Source: DATHYU01 sp033722675
Lineage (GTDB): Bacteria > Actinomycetota > Acidimicrobiia > Spongiisociales > UBA11373
DNA: 5,665 nt
Direction of reading: 5' to 3'
Assembly: GCA_033722675.1 (NCBI GenBank)
Contig: JAWVYO010000132.1
Coordinates: forward strand, 1 to 5,665
Shown: piece by piece, positions 4,724 to 5,665 of the stretch
Layout: the number at the start of each line of letters is the position of its first letter
Position numbering within the stretch: position 1 is the stretch's first letter
The notes under the pieces: model-generated
Told to the model about the DNA's origin: nothing
Databases searched by the model: none
Seen by the model: only the letters and a program-made list of their open reading frames with translations
Made by a program: the position numbers and the translations under genes

Positions 4724-5665
4724 TCAGCCTTGGAGGTCGACCCGGTACCACTCACCAACGTTCCACGTGTCACCCGCGGAGGTCGGGTTGTGCTTGTAGC
4801 CGGCGATTTCGTCGGCCCACACGGCACCCGGATCCAGACGGGCATACAGCGGAATGATCACGACCTCATCGGCGAGGATGTTCTCCATCTCCGCGATGAG
4901 ACCTTCGAGGGTGGCGACGTCGACCGTCGCGTTCGCCTCGTCACGTGCAGCGGCGAACCGCTCCGACGCTTCGTTGATCACGGACGACGGCCCCTGGATG
5001 AAGCCTTCCACGTCCGCCTCGGTCACCTCGGGGGTGCCCCAGCGGTAGTAGTTGGCGCCATTGGGCGGCGGAGCCTCGGGATCGAAGACGTCGTGGATGC
5101 CGACGAGGCCGGCGAATCCAGGCGTCCCGACCCAGGCCCACTCGCCCAGGTCCCAGTTACCGAAGTCGAGGGTCTCACCGAAGAACAGCGAGCTGTCCTC
5201 GAGCTGAGCCTCGTAGCCGATCCCTGCTGCCTCGAACATGCCGATGAACAGCTGCGACAGCGTCACTCGAGCGTCGTTGTTCGACGTGGTCGAGAAGATC
5301 GCGGTCGGCGGGTTGGCGTCGCAGTCGGTCTCGTCGAGGGCACAGAGCTCTGCGATGAGCTCGGCCGACCTCTCGGGGTTGTGGTCGTACTGCGCCCATG
5401 CAGCCGTCGACAGGGTCGGCGAGAAGGCCTCGACGTAGGAGTCGAGGGGCTCGACCTGACCGGCGAGGATCTCATCGACGATGAGCTCCTTGTCGATGGC
5501 GTGGGCGACGGCCTTGCGGTACTCGAGGAACTCGTTGTACGAGCCCGCGTTCCGCGTGAGGCGGTTCTCACCGAACTGGAAGTTCAGATGCTCCCAGATC
5601 GGGCCGGAGAGCACCTCGACCGACGCGCCCTGGTCCTCGAGGGTCTGAAGATCCTCGATGGTCTC
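4724..5665 (-). CDS. ABC-transporter substrate-binding protein, DppA/OppA type (family 5), C-terminal part
   Basis: The frame runs off the right edge, so the N-terminus, including any signal peptide or lipobox, is missing; 313 residues are visible. The segment W-E-H-L-N-F-Q-F followed by E-Y-R-K-A-V-A-H-A-I-D-K-E-L-I-V-D-E-I-L is the characteristic R-x-A-x-x-x-A-I-D-R region of extracellular solute-binding protein family 5, which delivers peptides, nickel or other small solutes to an ABC importer. Aromatic-rich stretches such as G-N-W-D-L-G-E-W-A-W and the C-terminal V-I-I-P-L-Y-A-R also fit the family. Cys108 and Cys115 of the visible part (C-A-L-D-E-T-D-C) could form a disulfide in the mature protein. 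The GTG at 5614 is internal, not the start. Ligand cannot be predicted. Its permease and ATPase genes would be expected to the right, if linked at all; the gene ends before a strong hairpin, so it is likely the last of its transcript. Confidence 0.9.
   Translation of the reverse strand, partial: ETIEDLQTLEDQGASVEVLSGPIWEHLNFQFGENRLTRNAGSYNEFLEYRKAVAHAIDKELIVDEILAGQVEPLDSYVEAFSPTLSTAAWAQYDHNPERSAELIAELCALDETDCDANPPTAIFSTTSNNDARVTLSQLFIGMFEAAGIGYEAQLEDSSLFFGETLDFGNWDLGEWAWVGTPGFAGLVGIHDVFDPEAPPPNGANYYRWGTPEVTEADVEGFIQGPSSVINEASERFAAARDEANATVDVATLEGLIAEMENILADEVVIIPLYARLDPGAVWADEIAGYKHNPTSAGDTWNVGEWYRVDLQG

Overview
The window reads as chromosomal DNA from a high-GC Gram-positive relative, most likely Actinomycetota. 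This rests on very high GC with GC-rich third codon positions, a DUF222/13E12-type HNH nuclease, TANNNT boxes just upstream of start codons that lack a Shine-Dalgarno sequence, and a lipoprotein with a long Thr/Ser linker. Acidimicrobiia is a reasonable guess, but the sequence alone does not settle the class.

Plus strand, left to right: the 3' end of an HNH endonuclease gene (1-525), a complete rtcB RNA ligase gene (567-1991), and a thioredoxin-fold lipoprotein gene of the TlpA/ResA type (2032-2694). The last gene is the highlight. It is interrupted by one in-frame TGA at 2386-2388, exactly where the first cysteine of the CxxC redox motif belongs. The reading reads W-A-E-W-[TGA]-G-V-C-R-R-E-L-P, and the same frame then continues for 101 codons as a normal thioredoxin C-terminal half to a second TGA. 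Downstream of the TGA lies a hairpin (2413-2436) with a 9-bp stem, a 2-nt 5' bulge and a GGUC loop, resembling a bacterial SECIS element. The best reading is a selenoprotein with a U-x-x-C active site, so conventional gene calling would split or truncate it. TGA also ends other genes here, so the code is not globally reassigned.

Minus strand, right to left: the C-terminal 313 residues of an ABC-transporter substrate-binding protein of the DppA/OppA type (5665-4724), a very stable hairpin with a UUCG loop as its likely terminator (4699-4674), then a two-component system. The OmpR-type response regulator (4597-3911) is followed one base later by its HAMP sensor histidine kinase (3909-2695). A 7-bp direct repeat at 11-bp phasing upstream of the regulator is a candidate operator. 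The kinase and the selenoprotein gene converge with stop codons back to back.

Nothing shows that the plus-strand genes act in one pathway. HNH nuclease and rtcB are neighbours only. The selenoprotein probably carries out extracytoplasmic thiol-disulfide chemistry on the outer face of the membrane. Its expression would need SelA, SelB, SelC and SelD from elsewhere in the genome; none is visible here.
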